From: Qipengyuania sp. JC766
GTDB taxonomy: Bacteria > Pseudomonadota > Alphaproteobacteria > Sphingomonadales > Sphingomonadaceae
Assembly (NCBI RefSeq): GCF_040717445.1
Contig: NZ_JBFEFL010000001.1
Span: forward strand, 1,426,001 to 1,490,000
DNA length: 64,000 bases
Reading direction: 5' to 3'
Shown here: positions 62,645 to 64,000 of the stretch, piece by piece
Numbering within the stretch: the stretch's first letter is position 1
Layout: every line of letters begins with the position of its first letter
Translations under genes and position numbers: made by a program
The notes under the pieces: model-generated
The model's input: only the letters and a program-made list of their open reading frames with translations
What the model was told of the DNA's origin: nothing
Databases searched by the model: none

Positions 62645-62768
62645 GCGCTTCTGATATGTGCGAGGTGCGACAGAATTGGTCGTGGCAAGCGATCCAACTT
62701 AGTGAATGCGGTTGTCCAACGAGAATGTTGCGTTTCAAATCGCGATAGAATGGGGAAAGGATGCCAGC

Positions 62769-63452
62769 ATGAAGAATCTTCAAAGGATCATTTATGCAAT
62801 GCCGGACCGAATTCTCGATCGGTCGGGTTCCATTTTCTACTCGGCACCCGCTGCCTTTGAGGGTAAGCGCGAGATTTATATACTCGGACTCAATTCGGGG
62901 GGCGATCCTGCAGCGCAGCAAGAAAACACGATTCGCAAACATTACGAGGAATGGGCAGAGCGCACTGAGGCTTACTCTTCTTATGTGGATGAAATCTGGG
63001 AGGGATCAGTCGCTGGCGCGCATGGGATGCAACCGAGGATTCGGCACCTGGCCAAGCATCTTGGCATAGACCTGCGGCTAACCCCTTCGAGCAACGTCGT
63101 ATTCGTGCGCAGCGCGACAGAGGCAAAGCTGGAAGCCGAAAAGAAGGAACTGCTAGATGCCTGCTGGCCGGTGCATCAGGCGGTCATCGACGAGCTCGGT
63201 ATCCGTAGCATTATCTGCCTCGGGAAGACTGCCGGATGGTGGGTTCGCGAGCGCCTTGGCGCGCACAAAGAGCTCGACAGCTTTCAGGAAACGAACAAGC
63301 GTGGGTGGTGGAGCACCGCCCATCTCTCGCCCGAAGGCAAGGTGGTCTGCACGCTGACCCATCCCGGACGCGTCGACTGGAGCAATCCGGATGCTGACCC
63401 CGCGGCTATGGTCGAGCGGGTCTTGAGAAACGATTTGAGGCCTCAAACGTAG
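62769..63452 (+). CDS. Uracil-DNA-glycosylase-superfamily-like protein
   Basis: A 227-residue protein divergent from the AAA+ gene. UDG-fold features are visible: IYILGLNSGGDPAAQQENTI (motif-1-like, water-activating loop region), TPSSNVVFVRSAT, SIICLGKTAGWW, and a late CTLTHPGRVDW with His in the motif-2 position. Catalytic Asp/Asn residues do not match classical families, so it may act on a modified base or be a binder. The ATG at 62769 has AAAGG 8 nt upstream, while an earlier ATG at 62706 has no site. Next to a modification-dependent defence cluster, a base-recognition role is plausible. Confidence 0.65.
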   Translation: MKNLQRIIYAMPDRILDRSGSIFYSAPAAFEGKREIYILGLNSGGDPAAQQENTIRKHYEEWAERTEAYSSYVDEIWEGSVAGAHGMQPRIRHLAKHLGIDLRLTPSSNVVFVRSATEAKLEAEKKELLDACWPVHQAVIDELGIRSIICLGKTAGWWVRERLGAHKELDSFQETNKRGWWSTAHLSPEGKVVCTLTHPGRVDWSNPDADPAAMVERVLRNDLRPQT

Positions 63453-63579
63453 AACAACATCAGCAAATACAGTGATCGCTGGTCCACCGACTTGTTGCGG
63501 TCATCGAGACGACTAAACTGATCCGATTTCATTTAAAGCCACGATGAGCGTCATGATCGTAACGTTCTTTGGAATCAAT

Positions 63580-64000
63580 CTACCGTCGAATTTCGGGAAT
63601 TGCGAACTCGGTTAAAATAATAGGACTGCCTTTTTTCGAAGCTTCCTTTTGTGCCGACGACATCAGTTTCCGAAGGGTTTTGGTAGCAAATTCTTCAGAG
63701 GGAAATTCAACGAGTGGATCGCTCTCGAGGTAGGTAAAATCTCCTTGCCAATTCAGCGAGACATACAATCTAATGAAGGCATTCTCTGTCTCTTCTGGAT
63801 CAATCTCAACCACATATCCAGCCTCAACGCGAGACCAGCCATCCCCTTTCATTTTCTTTAGCGATGCGAGAAAATAAATAAAAATGTTCGCGGACGAAAT
63901 TGCTGACGACGGCAGTTCATCATCATCATTTGACGACCGCTGCAGCTGTCGAATCATCTTGTCTCGATCACAATAACGCGTAACCCAATACCTGGACGTT
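63580..64000 (-). CDS. Hypothetical protein, N-terminus beyond window
   Basis: The visible frame ends at 63580. An ATG at 63957 gives 125 residues, but the frame stays open to the right edge and the upstream text (RYWVTRYCDRDKMIRQLQRS) reads like protein, so the true start probably lies outside. The middle has alternating strands (RVEAGYVVEIDPEETENAFI) and the end is helical (TLRKLMSSAQKEASKKGSPI). No family is recognised. Base composition is clearly AT-richer than its neighbours, which suggests recent acquisition. Confidence 0.5.
   Translation of the reverse strand, partial: TSRYWVTRYCDRDKMIRQLQRSSNDDDELPSSAISSANIFIYFLASLKKMKGDGWSRVEAGYVVEIDPEETENAFIRLYVSLNWQGDFTYLESDPLVEFPSEEFATKTLRKLMSSAQKEASKKGSPIILTEFAIPEIRR

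Noticed and set aside
1-64000. CRISPR arrays, rRNA genes, intact insertion sequences
   Set aside because: No regularly spaced repeat array, rRNA-like sequence or transposase with terminal repeats was seen on either strand.

Overview
The first 10.6 kb is ordinary high-GC alphaproteobacterial chromosome, most likely from a Sphingomonadales or Erythrobacteraceae-like bacterium. This is inferred from the gene set, and no 16S or search was available. It holds a bacterioferritin gene cut by the left edge, a bacterioferritin-associated ferredoxin with a Fur-like palindrome, and a ParA / small protein / SPOR-lipoprotein operon. A second SPOR protein, a DUF418 membrane protein, a pyrB-pyrC' operon whose dihydroorotase homologue has lost metal ligands, sppA, and tRNA-Val(CAC) follow.

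Directly after the tRNA-Val (10577-10651) the character changes. Everything from about 10.65 kb to the right edge is accessory: lower and patchier GC, defence and mobile-element genes, and few housekeeping genes. This looks like a genomic island next to a tRNA gene. Neither an integrase nor the second attachment site lies in the window. The left part holds a translationally coupled TPR protein and SF1 helicase (10881-15304). It then holds a replication-like module (15470-17684): a hypothetical, an excisionase-type HTH protein preceded by four 11-bp iteron-like repeats, and a RepA-like AAA ATPase followed by a perfect 22-bp hairpin.

Next come two coupled genes on the plus strand (18675-28542). 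The first encodes a 2391-residue protein with two sacsin/Hsp90-like ATPase modules and the second a RapA/SNF2-like helicase. The pair lies between two diverged direct copies of a ~220-bp block, and it is one of two candidates here for a poorly described defence system. From 28.7 to 36.4 kb is a plasmid- or ICE-like stretch: short genes separated by hairpins, a PolB-exonuclease-like gene, a DEDDh exonuclease interrupted by an in-frame amber codon, then a three-gene overlapping operon ending in a C-terminal membrane protein. Two adjacent palindromes lie between the divergent units.

The right third (36.6-62.6 kb) is transcribed almost entirely on the minus strand. An Abi_2/HEPN gene overlaps an HNH endonuclease gene. 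Upstream of these lies a run of nine defence genes, mostly with overlapping start and stop codons: AAA+ tandem ATPase, TM0106-type nuclease-SF1 helicase fusion, McrB, PD-(D/E)XK nuclease, McrC, WYL regulator, YprA/DUF1998 helicase, DrmD-like SNF2 helicase, and PglX/DrmMI-like DNA methyltransferase. The set combines a DISARM-like core with McrBC and a nuclease-helicase in one apparent transcription unit. It is best read as a composite, YprA-helicase-centred system rather than canonical DISARM. A uracil-DNA-glycosylase-like gene and a partial unknown gene close the window.
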